Shown here one piece after another: positions 9,354 to 18,697 of a stretch of DNA of 64,000 nucleotides (its first letter is position 1; the number at the start of each line of letters is the position of its first letter). The notes under the pieces were generated by a model. The model did not search any database. It had not been told where the DNA came from and was given only the letters and a program-made list of their open reading frames with translations. Origin of the DNA: Bacteroidota bacterium (GTDB lineage Bacteria > Bacteroidota > Bacteroidia > Flavobacteriales > Flavobacteriaceae); the NCBI GenBank assembly GCA_018829465.1, contig JAHJTN010000005.1:496001-560000 (forward strand). Reading direction: 5' to 3'. The translations under genes and the position numbers were made by a program.

Positions 9354-11273
9354 ATGAAGACTTTATTAAAAATAACCTTGCTTTTTTTAACGCTATTACT
9401 CCATGCGCAAGAAGACATCAAACTCAGAGGGCGTGTTTTAGCCAAGGTAGTAAACGACCAAACGGGTACATTGATGGTAGCGACTTCCAAGGCCACTTAC
9501 GGCATTAGCGCAAGCACGCATGGGCTTTTGTGGAAGCAAAAAAAGTTGCGTAAGGTTGATTTTTCATCTTATACAGAAATTGCAAATACTAGCTATGTGG
9601 TTTTTGAAACCAAGCAGTTGATCAATTCAAAATTGCTGTCGGGTGCGCTCAACACCCAAGGTGCATCGGTCATTTTGATGGACATCAACACCGGAGACAT
9701 CCTCTTTGACTCCAAAAAAGCGGGTTATAAATCGGTGAACAAAACACTCATCATGCCCGACAATAAATCTATATTGGTAAACGGCGTCAAGAACAGACAG
9801 CTCACCCTCGGCAAATTTGAGTGTCAATCTGGAAAACCCATTTGGGAAACACCCTTAGACAAAAACAGTTTTTTGGATGCCGTGAAACGCAATTTGCTCG
9901 GTAAAGAAAAAGTCTTTTTGGATACGGACGGCAATATCCTTTGGTTTAATTATGGACAATTTGTAAAAATAAATAGCCACAGTGGTGAAATTTTATACGA
10001 AGTCAAAAACCTTTCCAACATCGAATATGAAAAACAAAAAAACATACTTTTTGTTTTTTCAAACAAACTCAAAGCTACCAAACTCACGCAGGAAACGGCA
10101 GTTTACGCCTCGGATGCGACCACACTACAACCCGTTTGGAAAGACACCCTCAGGATTTACGGGAACATCACAAGTACGGCCATTGATAAAGATAAACTAA
10201 TCGCCATCACGACCAAAGGGTTTGACGTGATTGATATAGATAGTGGGCACAGGCGGTGGGAAAAAACTGAAACGCTCCCGCTCATCAAAAGAATTGTGCC
10301 TGTAGAAACCGGCTATTTGGTCGCACAAGAACAATACCTTATTTTAATTGACGACACCGGCCAAAAAAAATGGGACAACGAAGTCAAAATTTCTAAAACC
10401 GATGACCATGGCATTATTTTTTTAGAAGAGGAAAAAGGTCAAATTTTAAGTATAACACCTTCTTTTATCCATAAAGTGGATGCGCAAACCGGTGCCGATA
10501 TATGGAATGAGCCGCTGGTTTTGAATTCGGCCACCTATCTGGATCGGAGTTTGAAAATATCGCAAAACCGATATCAAGTTTGGCAAGACAAACCCGCAGA
10601 CAACTATTTGGTGTTTTCCAACAACATGATGTATGCCGTAAAACCTACAGACACGCTGGAAGCTAAACTTCTTCATTCTTTTGATTCCAATCAAATTCCG
10701 AATGTAGAAATTAGGGAAGACGGCTATTTCGTTTTTCAAAAAAACAACTTTCACTTTTTTGAAAAAAACGGCATTATGAAATACGAAAAAAAATACGCCT
10801 CTACCAAGAATGCCACTTTTTTTGGAAAAACAAAAGACTTTGGCGAACGCGGTTTTGACACCTACAAAGCTACCCTGCTGTTTATTCCCAATCAGATCAA
10901 CAATACCTTCAAAAGTGTATTGGTATCTACCAATTTGGGTTTTGTGACTTCGACCTCCGGTTTTATATACGGAAATTACCAAAGTTATATGGGCATTTAT
11001 GACAACCTAACCGATGTCAACCGCATTGCCGTTGGCTCAAATCTTGAGGGTATGCTCAGACGCACCGAAAAAGGCAAAAAAAACGATTCGAGCCTTATCT
11101 TAGTCATTCCGGAAGATACCCAGCTAAGAATTTTAGAATTGTTTAAAGACAGTGGGGAAGAAAAACACCTAAAAACCATTGCCACCGACTCCAAAGATTT
11201 TGTGATAGATCAAGTGGAGAAAATCCTCTATTTGTTTGAAAAGAACAAGATGGTGGTTTTTCCTTTGGATTGA
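9354..11273 (+). CDS. Exported PQQ-like beta-propeller repeat protein
   Basis: 639 residues; signal peptide ending LLLHAQ. The body is a chain of beta-propeller blades of the PQQ/WD40-like kind, each ending in a pattern such as GDILFDSKKAG, GKPIWETPLD, GHRRWEKTE, GQKKWDNEV and GADIWNEPL. No catalytic domain is recognised, so it is probably a periplasmic or surface binding scaffold. ATG at 9354 is preferred over the in-frame GTG at 9345 because the signal peptide then starts MKTLLK. Function unknown. Confidence 0.75.
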   Translation: MKTLLKITLLFLTLLLHAQEDIKLRGRVLAKVVNDQTGTLMVATSKATYGISASTHGLLWKQKKLRKVDFSSYTEIANTSYVVFETKQLINSKLLSGALNTQGASVILMDINTGDILFDSKKAGYKSVNKTLIMPDNKSILVNGVKNRQLTLGKFECQSGKPIWETPLDKNSFLDAVKRNLLGKEKVFLDTDGNILWFNYGQFVKINSHSGEILYEVKNLSNIEYEKQKNILFVFSNKLKATKLTQETAVYASDATTLQPVWKDTLRIYGNITSTAIDKDKLIAITTKGFDVIDIDSGHRRWEKTETLPLIKRIVPVETGYLVAQEQYLILIDDTGQKKWDNEVKISKTDDHGIIFLEEEKGQILSITPSFIHKVDAQTGADIWNEPLVLNSATYLDRSLKISQNRYQVWQDKPADNYLVFSNNMMYAVKPTDTLEAKLLHSFDSNQIPNVEIREDGYFVFQKNNFHFFEKNGIMKYEKKYASTKNATFFGKTKDFGERGFDTYKATLLFIPNQINNTFKSVLVSTNLGFVTSTSGFIYGNYQSYMGIYDNLTDVNRIAVGSNLEGMLRRTEKGKKNDSSLILVIPEDTQLRILELFKDSGEEKHLKTIATDSKDFVIDQVEKILYLFEKNKMVVFPLD

Positions 11274-11310
11274 TGGGGAAGATTATTAATTGTATCCCAT
11301 TTTGACCTTT

Positions 11311-11701
11311 TTACCGTTTAAAAACATTTCGCAATTGATAAAAAAAGCGTTCGATCAGCCTTAAATCTTCGGTAATGATTTCGCCCACACCGCTCATTTC
11401 TTGTGTGAAGACAATTTCTTTGTTGTAGTTGGTTATCAGCTTTTTGGGCAGCTCAACATCCACCGCAAAAAAACCTTCTTTATCGGGCAGTAAAGAAATA
11501 TTATGCACCTCGCCCGTCAACATCCCAAATTCTTCATCCCCTACCCACGCGAAATTCAATTCCACGGAGCTAATCTTAGATGTTTGGGGTGCGGAGTTGT
11601 TGCAACGGTATGTTTTTACCATGGTATTTGGCCACTATCCTCAGGCAGGTGGGGCCGCAGTCTTTGGAGTCGGGTTGGCGGTAGTGGGGGAAGGGGTTCA
11701 A
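11311..11701 (-). pseudogene. Remnant of a peptide exporter: start of a C39-peptidase ABC transporter fused to the end of its HlyD adaptor
   Basis: From 11701 down to 11576 one frame reads FPHYRQPDS, KDCGPTCLRIVAKYHGKN and IPLQQLR before a stop. This is the N-terminus of a C39 peptidase ABC exporter, with the catalytic Cys in DCGPTCL. From about 11570 to 11311, in another frame, the text is EFGMLTGEVHNISLLPDKEG, then VELPKKLITNYNKE and EIITEDLRLIERFFYQLR: the C-terminal end of a HlyD-family membrane-fusion protein. The rest of both genes, including the C39 His, ATP-binding domain and HlyD coiled coil, is missing. A single deletion joining two adjacent genes explains this. An apparent 103-codon frame from 11622 covers the HlyD part but starts inside the C39 remnant. 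Confidence 0.8.
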
Positions 11702-11739
11702 ATTTATTTTTATTTTCTTTGAGAAAATATGAGAAAAAA

Positions 11740-13248
11740 TCAGTTTTCCATCAATAATTTTTCCAGCAAATTTTCTATTTGCTCACTATTTGGTGCCGGG
11801 GCATTTTTATAGGCTAATATGCCACGTTTATCATATATGAGATATCTGGGGATTGTGCGTAATGTGATGTTTCGATATAATTCAGCTTCAGGGTAATTGA
11901 GTGCGATTAGATTATTTTTATAATTCAAAAGACCTTCTTCTTTAGACGCATTAATCCACTCGTGTAAATCACTATCTATAGAGATGTAAAGAAAAACAAC
12001 TCCTCTATCGGAAAATTTTTCACGTAATACTTTAGAATTTGACATGGCGGCGCGACAAGGGGCACACCAACTCGCCCAAAAATCCACATAAATCAGTTTC
12101 CCTTCATTATCCTTTAATAGGTTATCCAATTGCAGTTTTTCTTTTTCTAATGTGCTAAATAACACGTTTTTGGTTTCAGTCTTAGAAGATGAAAAATCTA
12201 CAAGATACTTTTCGTTAATGTAATTAATCAGCGTGGAGTCCGTTACAACTCCTTTAAATTTATCATAATAGGCACTAAAATCTTCGCTCGAATAATTTTT
12301 TATGATTTCCCTGAGGTTGTTGTACAAAAGATGTTTTTTTGTAAAATCCGGGATATTATTTGAATTTAAGACCGAATCAAAAATAATTCTGCTGTCGGCA
12401 GAGGAATTATTGTTTGTGCCCGGCGCAAATTTACGGGCAAATTTTTCCTTGATAATCCGACCCAACAAATTCCTGTACAAACGCATAAATATAAGGCTGT
12501 CTGATTGTTTTATCAAAGAATCTATCGTTTTGGCTTGGAGATTATTTAATTCCAGTTTATAAAAAACCCTATACAAAGCAATGTTCTTTTTCCTGTATTG
12601 ATAGTCTTCTTTCGAAATCTGATTAACGTCGTAGAGTGAATCCAAAATATTACTTTCAATGGTCAAATTACCAATCATTCTTTCTCCGGTTTCTCTTTTA
12701 AATGTATTGAAACGCTTGGTGTACCTGCTGACATTGTCATCTTTTAAAAACTCAACAAACGGTAATGGGTATAAAAATTTTATTTTTTCGGAGTACTCTT
12801 CCTTAAATTGGTCATAAATGAAAACATCGTAATTTATAGCGGATGCATTGGAATCCTTTAAATAGGCTGTTGGCAAATTTCCCTGATAGTCAAGGATAAG
12901 TGTGTCCCCTTTTTTAAGCAAATAATGTAAGAAATCGTATTTACCATCCTCAACAATCAACTCGATTACGTCCCTTTTCGGATTAAGTTTTATTGTATCG
13001 ACTATTACTCCCCTTTTCGGATTTAATATTATTTCTTCATATTGGTCAAAATAGGAAGCAAGCCTTTCAAAGAAAACCGAATAACCTACTCCAATTGGTG
13101 TTTCAATTTTCTTTTTTTTTGGTGCGTTTTTGAATATAATGATTATATCCTCTGTCTTAACTCGACTTTGTTCAAAGTTTTGTTTCCTATTATTCGTGCA
13201 TGACCAAAAAAAAGAGAATACCAATAAAAAGAATATAGTATATTTCAT
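11740..13248 (-). CDS. TlpA-like thioredoxin-domain lipoprotein 1
   Basis: 502 residues. Lipoprotein signal with lipobox FFWSC near residue 17. A long N-terminal helical region of unknown fold is followed by a C-terminal TlpA/AhpC-type thioredoxin domain with WCAPC in VDFWASWCAPCRAAM, and the cis-Pro region LRTIPRYLIYD. It should act as a periplasmic thiol reductase or isomerase. ATG at 13248 gives a proper signal peptide; the longer frame from 13287 would run through a hairpin. It is paralogous in layout to the next upstream gene, and the exporter remnant lies immediately downstream, suggesting the cluster once served an exported peptide. Confidence 0.8.
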   Translation of the reverse strand: MKYTIFFLLVFSFFWSCTNNRKQNFEQSRVKTEDIIIIFKNAPKKKKIETPIGVGYSVFFERLASYFDQYEEIILNPKRGVIVDTIKLNPKRDVIELIVEDGKYDFLHYLLKKGDTLILDYQGNLPTAYLKDSNASAINYDVFIYDQFKEEYSEKIKFLYPLPFVEFLKDDNVSRYTKRFNTFKRETGERMIGNLTIESNILDSLYDVNQISKEDYQYRKKNIALYRVFYKLELNNLQAKTIDSLIKQSDSLIFMRLYRNLLGRIIKEKFARKFAPGTNNNSSADSRIIFDSVLNSNNIPDFTKKHLLYNNLREIIKNYSSEDFSAYYDKFKGVVTDSTLINYINEKYLVDFSSSKTETKNVLFSTLEKEKLQLDNLLKDNEGKLIYVDFWASWCAPCRAAMSNSKVLREKFSDRGVVFLYISIDSDLHEWINASKEEGLLNYKNNLIALNYPEAELYRNITLRTIPRYLIYDKRGILAYKNAPAPNSEQIENLLEKLLMEN

Positions 13249-13263
13249 TGAAAAATAATTTAA

Positions 13264-13292
13264 AAGAGCCGTGTTCCTTGGGTACACAGCCC
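13264..13292 (-). terminator. Hairpin with T run in front of TlpA-like gene 1 (terminator or attenuator)
   Basis: On the minus strand GGGCTGTGT pairs with ACACGGCTC (two wobbles) around a 9-base loop and is followed by TTTT. It sits between the two TlpA-like genes, 16 bases before the start codon of the downstream one, so it could end most transcripts of the upstream gene. Confidence 0.5.
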
Positions 13293-13388
13293 TTGAATGT
13301 TAGTGTTGGGCAATAAAATCAGTTATCATACTTAGTCTTATTTTTTTAAACAGGATATAACCTACTGTGATTTTACAGACTTTCAAAC

Positions 13389-14969
13389 TCACCTGTTTTT
13401 TATCTTATCTATCAGATTTTTAAAAGCCTCGAAATCAGATGGGCGGGGCGCGCTGCTTGATATTACTTCATCATTTGTACCAATAATAACATACCTTGGT
13501 ATCATAAAAGTTTCCCTTTCCTCTTTGGTCAGGTATTCCAATATGCCCGACTTTTCAATATTAAGCATTCTGTATTGATGCTCGCTTGTTAAAAAGGGCT
13601 TTAATTCCCGAAGGCTGTTTGTCCAATTGTTTTTGTGATGGTCGATGGAAATAAAAATCCACTCCAAATCACCGAAGGATTTTAAGTCATTTCTCATCGT
13701 CACTGTTTTTTCTATTTCGGAAATACAAGGCGCACACCAACTCGCCCAAAAGTCCAAAACCCTGATTTTGTTTTTTGTGCTTTTCAAAATATCGGATAAG
13801 GTTATGGTGTCATTTCCTAAAGTTGTGAACTGATCGAAATTTACTTTTGCCGGAAGTGTAAAACCGCTTAGGTCTAAATCTTCTTTTATGCGTTTTAGTT
13901 CTTCTTTATAAGAAAGATTGGATACTTTACTGATTTGTTCCTGCAAATTTTTTTCCATTAGTGGTTTATCGCTCTTGCCCTGTCCAAATCCTTTTTTGTA
14001 GTAATCATAGATTAACTTGGTTAAGGCGAAATCTCTTAGATCTCCGGTCAAATGGTTTTGGATGTATTCCTGCTCTGTCTTAAAATTTTCACTTGAATAA
14101 TTCAGCAAATCATGGCCGGCAAAATAGTATCTGATAAAGGAAACCAGACTTCGTTTGAAGTAATCGTTGTTTAGAAGTTCAGGTCGCTGAAAATCATCTA
14201 TGGTAACGGGTCCCAGATAATCTCTCAAATCGAGGAAACCGTCTTTTTCAATATCACTTTGTTTGGAGATCAATTCTAAAAATTCCGGGTCATTTACGTT
14301 CCATCCCATTGATTCTACAGGAATAGCCCTTGGGGCAATTAAATTGTATAAATATTCAAACTTTAATTCCGCACCCACTTGGTCGATAAAATCAGCCGAA
14401 ACCTGATTGTTCGCAATATAATCGTTAAAAAAACGCTGGCGTCTCTGGTAGATGTGCTGGCTGAGGTTTTTATAATCTTTTAAATGGCTGTTGTATTTGT
14501 TTGTTGACCACTCATCATTCGCAGAATCCAGTTTTTTAAAAAAATTATAATGGGCTCCATTTTTTCCTATAAAATCGATTCCCTTTTTGACAGATATTAT
14601 AATGCTATCCCCCGGGCTTACAAATATCCGGGTGTTGTAACGTGCTGAATCACCAAACGAAAAAATTTCAAGTATCTGCGGTTGGTTGATATCATCGAGC
14701 GTGAATTTTACGGTATCATTCATTTTTTCTTCAGAAAGTCCGTCATGATTAGTTCCATTGAAATAGGAATAATTAATAAAATTCACATATTCCAAAGCTT
14801 TCTGATCATTTGTGACACTTCTTATTACTATACTTTTATTTGATAAAAGCGTGTCTTTAAAGACTGTTTCTACTTTTCCATTATTCGTTTTTTCATCATG
14901 TTTACAAGCTTGCGAGAGAACGAGAAGAAAGCATAGAAATAAGAGTATGTTGGGTTTTAAGAATGACAT
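13389..14969 (-). CDS. TlpA-like thioredoxin-domain lipoprotein 2
   Basis: 526 residues with lipobox LSQAC near residue 22, followed by KHDEK, an acidic patch like the surface-export signal of Bacteroidota lipoproteins. Residues up to about 370 are mainly helical and unrecognised. The C-terminal part is a TlpA-type thioredoxin domain with WCAPC in VLDFWASWCAPCISEIE and cis-Pro in FMIPRYVIIG. The architecture matches the next gene downstream, so they are paralogues. Start at ATG 14969; an in-frame TTG two codons upstream is less likely. Confidence 0.8.
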   Translation of the reverse strand: MSFLKPNILLFLCFLLVLSQACKHDEKTNNGKVETVFKDTLLSNKSIVIRSVTNDQKALEYVNFINYSYFNGTNHDGLSEEKMNDTVKFTLDDINQPQILEIFSFGDSARYNTRIFVSPGDSIIISVKKGIDFIGKNGAHYNFFKKLDSANDEWSTNKYNSHLKDYKNLSQHIYQRRQRFFNDYIANNQVSADFIDQVGAELKFEYLYNLIAPRAIPVESMGWNVNDPEFLELISKQSDIEKDGFLDLRDYLGPVTIDDFQRPELLNNDYFKRSLVSFIRYYFAGHDLLNYSSENFKTEQEYIQNHLTGDLRDFALTKLIYDYYKKGFGQGKSDKPLMEKNLQEQISKVSNLSYKEELKRIKEDLDLSGFTLPAKVNFDQFTTLGNDTITLSDILKSTKNKIRVLDFWASWCAPCISEIEKTVTMRNDLKSFGDLEWIFISIDHHKNNWTNSLRELKPFLTSEHQYRMLNIEKSGILEYLTKEERETFMIPRYVIIGTNDEVISSSAPRPSDFEAFKNLIDKIKNR

Positions 14970-15063
14970 AATCAATGATTTGAGATAGACAGATTTAATA
15001 TTGGCTTACCATTGAGAAACTGTATTTGCTTAATTTTTTAATATTGTAGGCATTACTTGAAAG

Positions 15064-16827
15064 CTATTCGTTAGATGCTAATCTTGTATGGGAAATCTTT
15101 ATTAAATTAAACTTCATGCCTGTTTGCAAAAGCCGGAAGGTTTGTGTTTCTTGTCTTTGGTTGGCTCTGCCCCAATTGTAAAAAGTGGTCATTTTTAGAT
15201 AAGTTGGATCGTACTTTCCGTTGCCGTGGTAGGTAAGGTTTACCTGCCAATTGCCTTGTAGGCTGTCTATAAAAAACGATTCGGCACTGTAGCCCTGTTT
15301 CTTTTCTGTTATCAGCAAAGGATTGTTGTCGCGGTAAGTGTGGTTAAAGCTAAAGACCTGAAGGTTGGGGTTTACAAATTCTAATTCAAACTCGGCATCG
15401 GCTACATTCCACTCAAAAAGCAAACGCACGTCTTGTTGCACTTCTTTTGCATCAAACTTTTCCATACGTGCAATGTGGTGAAGCTCGTGGCGATGCAAGG
15501 CAAAAAGGTTTTGCATTTCTTCGTACACCACCTTGTCTATACCGTTGTCCGAAAGGGTGTCGCGCTGTTCCATAAACTTGAGGTAAGTTTTCCAGGCTTG
15601 GGCGTATTGACTGTTTTCGGTCAGGGTATGGGCCAAGTCGCGGTAAGACTGTGTGTAACCGGGGCGCAGGGCTAAGAGTTTTCTGTAGATGGGCAAGGCG
15701 GCTTGGGGCTGCTTATCGGCTTGCCACAGGTAGGCAATGGCCTTGAGCCATTCGGGGTGGTCGGGGTTTTGGTCGCGGGTGTCTTGCAGTATTTGGGCAG
15801 CGGTGACATTACTGCCAAAGCGTTGTAAGAGCTTTTGGGCGACAGCCAAGCGGTAGGAGGGGTCGATAAGGAGGTTATAGGGGGCGCGACCCAAAACATC
15901 GGCGGCCTGTGCCAAGGAGCTAAGGCTGTCGTAGGTTTTTAGGTAAAAAGGCTCTTCTTGGGCATAAAGTGAATAAGGCAGGGCATCGTTTTGGTAGATG
16001 TTTTTGTTGGTGTACTTATCGTCTTGTTCGTTAGTGTCGTCTTTATTGCGTTTGGTGTCTCCAAGTTTGGTTTTAACAACGATAACACCTCCTGCACCTA
16101 GAGTTCCGTATTTTACTGTACCGGCTAAGCCTTTAATAACAAATACATCTTTAACATCTGAAACATCAATTAAAGGTGCATTATCGGTATAAATGATGCC
16201 GTCAATCTCCCAGATAGCAGAATTGTCCAAATTGATGGAGTTTTTCCCTCTAAGGACAACTATCGGAGGTATGTCGTTAACCAAATTGTAGTTTGCAATC
16301 TTTCCAACCAATGATCTGTGCAGAAATTCGTGAGCATAATTTAATTTGTCTCCCGATATGTGATTAACAGCATACCCCGCTCTTTCTACATCTACGGCAC
16401 CAAAGTTGGTTTCCATTCTTGCAGGCTTGCCCATTAGTGTTTTATTAATCTCCAATTTTCGTGTCTTGCTTATCGTTACTTCCTCCAATTCATTGACTTC
16501 CTCATACATATCTACATTGAGTATGCTGGTAACATCTTCAATCACTATCTCAATATTTCTGAACCCAATGTATGAAAATCGGAGTGTTTCGCCTTTCTTG
16601 GATTCTACCTCATAAAAACCGCGTTCATCCGTAACCATCCCCCGTGAAGTATTCAGAACCTGAACGTTTACACCGGCAAAGGGTCTGTTCTCAAAACGGA
16701 CGTAACCTGTTATTTTCTTTAAGGAAACATCCGGACTTTGACCGAAACTGACAACCGATAAAAATAGAAACCAAACTACAGTAGTGGCAATCCGCCAATT
16801 TCCTGTCTTGTGAGATAAAGTTGCCAA
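15064..16827 (-). CDS. Chimeric surface protein: carboxypeptidase-like domain, TonB plug domain, TPR-like region and DUF2135-like end
   Basis: 587 residues. Signal peptide to about residue 30 (VVSFGQ). Residues 37-110 form a CarboxypepD_reg-like domain (ITGYVRFENRPFAGVNVQVL). Residues 145-255 form a TonB receptor plug (PIVVLRGKNSINLD, YGTLGAGGVIVVKTK). There is no beta-barrel; residues 335-445 are helical with TPR spacing, and residues 465-580 (DVRLLFEWNVADAEFELEF, YLKMTTFYNWGRANQRQ) resemble the DUF2135 domain. The first half is A/T-rich like its neighbours; from about 15970 down the codons are clearly more G/C-rich. Role unknown; possibly part of the decayed peptide-export cluster. Confidence 0.65.
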   Translation of the reverse strand: MATLSHKTGNWRIATTVVWFLFLSVVSFGQSPDVSLKKITGYVRFENRPFAGVNVQVLNTSRGMVTDERGFYEVESKKGETLRFSYIGFRNIEIVIEDVTSILNVDMYEEVNELEEVTISKTRKLEINKTLMGKPARMETNFGAVDVERAGYAVNHISGDKLNYAHEFLHRSLVGKIANYNLVNDIPPIVVLRGKNSINLDNSAIWEIDGIIYTDNAPLIDVSDVKDVFVIKGLAGTVKYGTLGAGGVIVVKTKLGDTKRNKDDTNEQDDKYTNKNIYQNDALPYSLYAQEEPFYLKTYDSLSSLAQAADVLGRAPYNLLIDPSYRLAVAQKLLQRFGSNVTAAQILQDTRDQNPDHPEWLKAIAYLWQADKQPQAALPIYRKLLALRPGYTQSYRDLAHTLTENSQYAQAWKTYLKFMEQRDTLSDNGIDKVVYEEMQNLFALHRHELHHIARMEKFDAKEVQQDVRLLFEWNVADAEFELEFVNPNLQVFSFNHTYRDNNPLLITEKKQGYSAESFFIDSLQGNWQVNLTYHGNGKYDPTYLKMTTFYNWGRANQRQETQTFRLLQTGMKFNLIKISHTRLASNE

Positions 16828-17000
16828 AGTTAACCTTTTAATAGAGCAAGTTAATAAAAAAACAGATGAATCGCTTGTATCTAAGCAAGTTGGTCGGAAA
16901 TCTTGAAAATTAATAACACTAAACCTTCCGCTGGCAATTTTCTTTCCAATATCAAAACCGTTATACTCTAGCTACTTCTCCAACTGCAGTCAAAACCTTT

Positions 17001-17064
17001 AGGTTCAGCGTAGCTAAATCGAAAATTTATTGTAGCTAAACCGAAGATTCAGCGTAGCTAATCC
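17001..17064 (+). repeat. Three imperfect tandem units around GTAGCTAA
   Basis: Units read TTCAGCGTAGCTAAATCGAA, ATTGTAGCTAAACCGAAGA and TTCAGCGTAGCTAATCC, about 23 bases apart. No function can be assigned. Confidence 0.65.
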
Positions 17065-17095
17065 TTTTGCGTGTTTTACCCCGATTTCTATCGTA

Positions 17096-17130
17096 AAGAC
17101 CTCACAGGTTTTAAAAACCTGTGAGGTCTT
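17096..17130. repeat. Perfect 17-base palindrome, likely bidirectional terminator or dispersed repeat
   Basis: AAGACCTCACAGGTTTT and its exact complement flank a single A. A degraded partial copy (AAAACCTGTAAGATCT) follows at about 17138. Such GACCTCACAGG hairpins are familiar as intergenic repeats in flavobacterial genomes. As RNA it would form a very stable hairpin. Confidence 0.8.
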
Positions 17131-17277
17131 GTAATTGAAAACCTGTAAGATCTCAGTTACATGGGTCAGCTACAAGAATTCGTAAGCCTGGTTTCAAAAA
17201 ACCCTCCCGCTTTCTTTTTCCATTCCCTTACTTTGTCATTTCCGCGCTCAATGCTTCCAAAATCTTTCAATTATGGT

Positions 17278-17285
17278 ATCTTTGC
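17278..17285 (+). promoter_or_regulatory. Candidate -7 box of tyrS
   Basis: TATCTTTG matches TANNTTTG, 20 bases before the tyrS ATG. The same octamer precedes trpS, hemW and the thioesterase gene at similar distance. Confidence 0.55.
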
Positions 17286-17305
17286 CGACAGTATTTTAAG
17301 TAGCG

Positions 17306-18604
17306 ATGAAGAAAAATTTTTACCGGGAACTCCAATGGAGGGGCATGCTGCACGACGCCATGCCGGGTGTGGAGGAGCACCTACAAAACGGAATACAAAG
17401 CGCCTACGTGGGCATCGACCCGACCGCAGATTCGTTGCACATCGGCCATTTGGTGGGCGTGATGATGCTCAAACATTTTCAACTTTGCGGTCATCGGCCC
17501 ATTGCCTTGGTGGGCGGCGCAACCGGCATGATCGGCGATCCGTCCGGAAAATCATCCGAACGCAACTTATTGGATGAAAAAACCTTGCGCCACAACGAAG
17601 ACTGCCTCAAAAACCAACTGCGCCGTTTTCTGGATTTTGACAGCACGGAAGCAAATGCCGCGCTTTTGGTGAACAACTACGATTGGATGAAGCCTATGAG
17701 CTTTTTGGAATTCATCCGCGATGTCGGCAAACACATCACCGTCAATTATATGATGGCCAAAGATTCGGTCAAAAAACGAATAGACAGCGACCAGGCAGAA
17801 GGCATGTCGTTCACCGAATTCAGTTACCAATTGGTGCAGGGATATGATTTTTTACATCTGTACCGCACGCACAATTGTACTTTGCAAATGGGCGGTAGCG
17901 ACCAATGGGGCAACATCACCACCGGTACGGAACTCATCCGCAGGATTGCATCCGGAAAGGCTTATGCACTTACTTGCCCGTTGATTACCAAAGCTGATGG
18001 CACCAAATTTGGAAAAACTGAGGGTGGGAACGTCTGGCTCGACCCACAGAAAACTTCCCCTTTTAGGTTTTATCAATACTGGATGAACACTTCAGACGAA
18101 GACGCCGAAAAATACATTAAAATTTTTACGTTGCTCACCCAATCCGAAATAGAGGAACTTGTCCAAATCCACAAAGAGGCACCGCATTTACGTGGTCTTC
18201 AGCGAAAACTTGCTGAAGAAATCACCTCCATGGTACATGGCTCGGATGCTTTGGAAAAGGCCGAACAAGCCAGTCAAATTCTTTTTGGCAAGAACACAGC
18301 CGGTTTTCTAAAAAAACTTGAAGAAACTACCTTGCTAGAAGTTTTTGAGGGTGTTCCTCAAGCGTCAATCCGCCTATCTGACTTAGAACACGGACTCTCC
18401 ATCGTGGATCTTCTCACAGAAAAAACGCACTTTTTAAAATCTAATAACGAAGCGCGCCGTGCTTTAAAAGAAAACAGCATCTCGTTGAACCAAGAAAAGG
18501 TTGATGAAGATTTTATCGTGCATGCATCAGACTTAATTGCACACAAATACCTTTTATTACAAAGAGGAAAGAAGAATTATTTTTTAGTGAAAATAAAGGT
18601 TTAG
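17306..18604 (+). CDS. tyrS: Tyrosyl-tRNA synthetase
   Basis: 432 residues, class I aminoacyl-tRNA synthetase charging tRNA-Tyr. HIGH motif at residues 45-48 ([10 protein letters not shown]); the KMSKS loop appears as KFGKT in [12 protein letters not shown], usual for bacterial TyrS. Tyr-binding signature [21 protein letters not shown] region present. The C-terminal S4-like RNA-binding domain is seen near residues 370-430 ([17 protein letters not shown]). Start fixed by ATG after the -7 box. Confidence 0.97.
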   Translation: MKKNFYRELQWRGMLHDAMPGVEEHLQNGIQSAYVGIDPTADSLHIGHLVGVMMLKHFQLCGHRPIALVGGATGMIGDPSGKSSERNLLDEKTLRHNEDCLKNQLRRFLDFDSTEANAALLVNNYDWMKPMSFLEFIRDVGKHITVNYMMAKDSVKKRIDSDQAEGMSFTEFSYQLVQGYDFLHLYRTHNCTLQMGGSDQWGNITTGTELIRRIASGKAYALTCPLITKADGTKFGKTEGGNVWLDPQKTSPFRFYQYWMNTSDEDAEKYIKIFTLLTQSEIEELVQIHKEAPHLRGLQRKLAEEITSMVHGSDALEKAEQASQILFGKNTAGFLKKLEETTLLEVFEGVPQASIRLSDLEHGLSIVDLLTEKTHFLKSNNEARRALKENSISLNQEKVDEDFIVHASDLIAHKYLLLQRGKKNYFLVKIKV

Positions 18605-18616
18605 TTTTTTTCAACA

Positions 18617-18650
18617 CCATAAAACCCCGCAGCTTCGCAACTACGGGGCT
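18617..18650 (-). terminator. Terminator of the YHS-domain gene
   Basis: On the minus strand GCCCCGTAG and CTGCGGGGTTTTA form a stem around GTTGCGAAG, followed by T residues. It is placed between the convergent YHS gene and tyrS; on the plus strand no T run follows, so it serves mainly the minus-strand gene. Confidence 0.65.
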
Positions 18651-18697
18651 TCAACCAAACTAACTAACAATATATGAAAAAAACTAACTCTCTTTCT

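Larger units (their letters stand above)
16828..17305. other. 478-base intergenic region upstream of tyrS
   Basis: Contains a triple short repeat, a perfect palindrome with a degenerate second copy, and a candidate tyrS promoter, each listed separately. No supported small gene was found. Confidence 0.6.

Noticed and set aside
10446-10982. 178-codon frame antisense to the beta-propeller gene
   Set aside because: Shadow frame; no recognised protein features.
17161-17577. 138-codon plus-strand frame overlapping the tyrS start
   Set aside because: Most of it lies in tyrS in another frame; low-quality protein ([13 protein letters not shown]).
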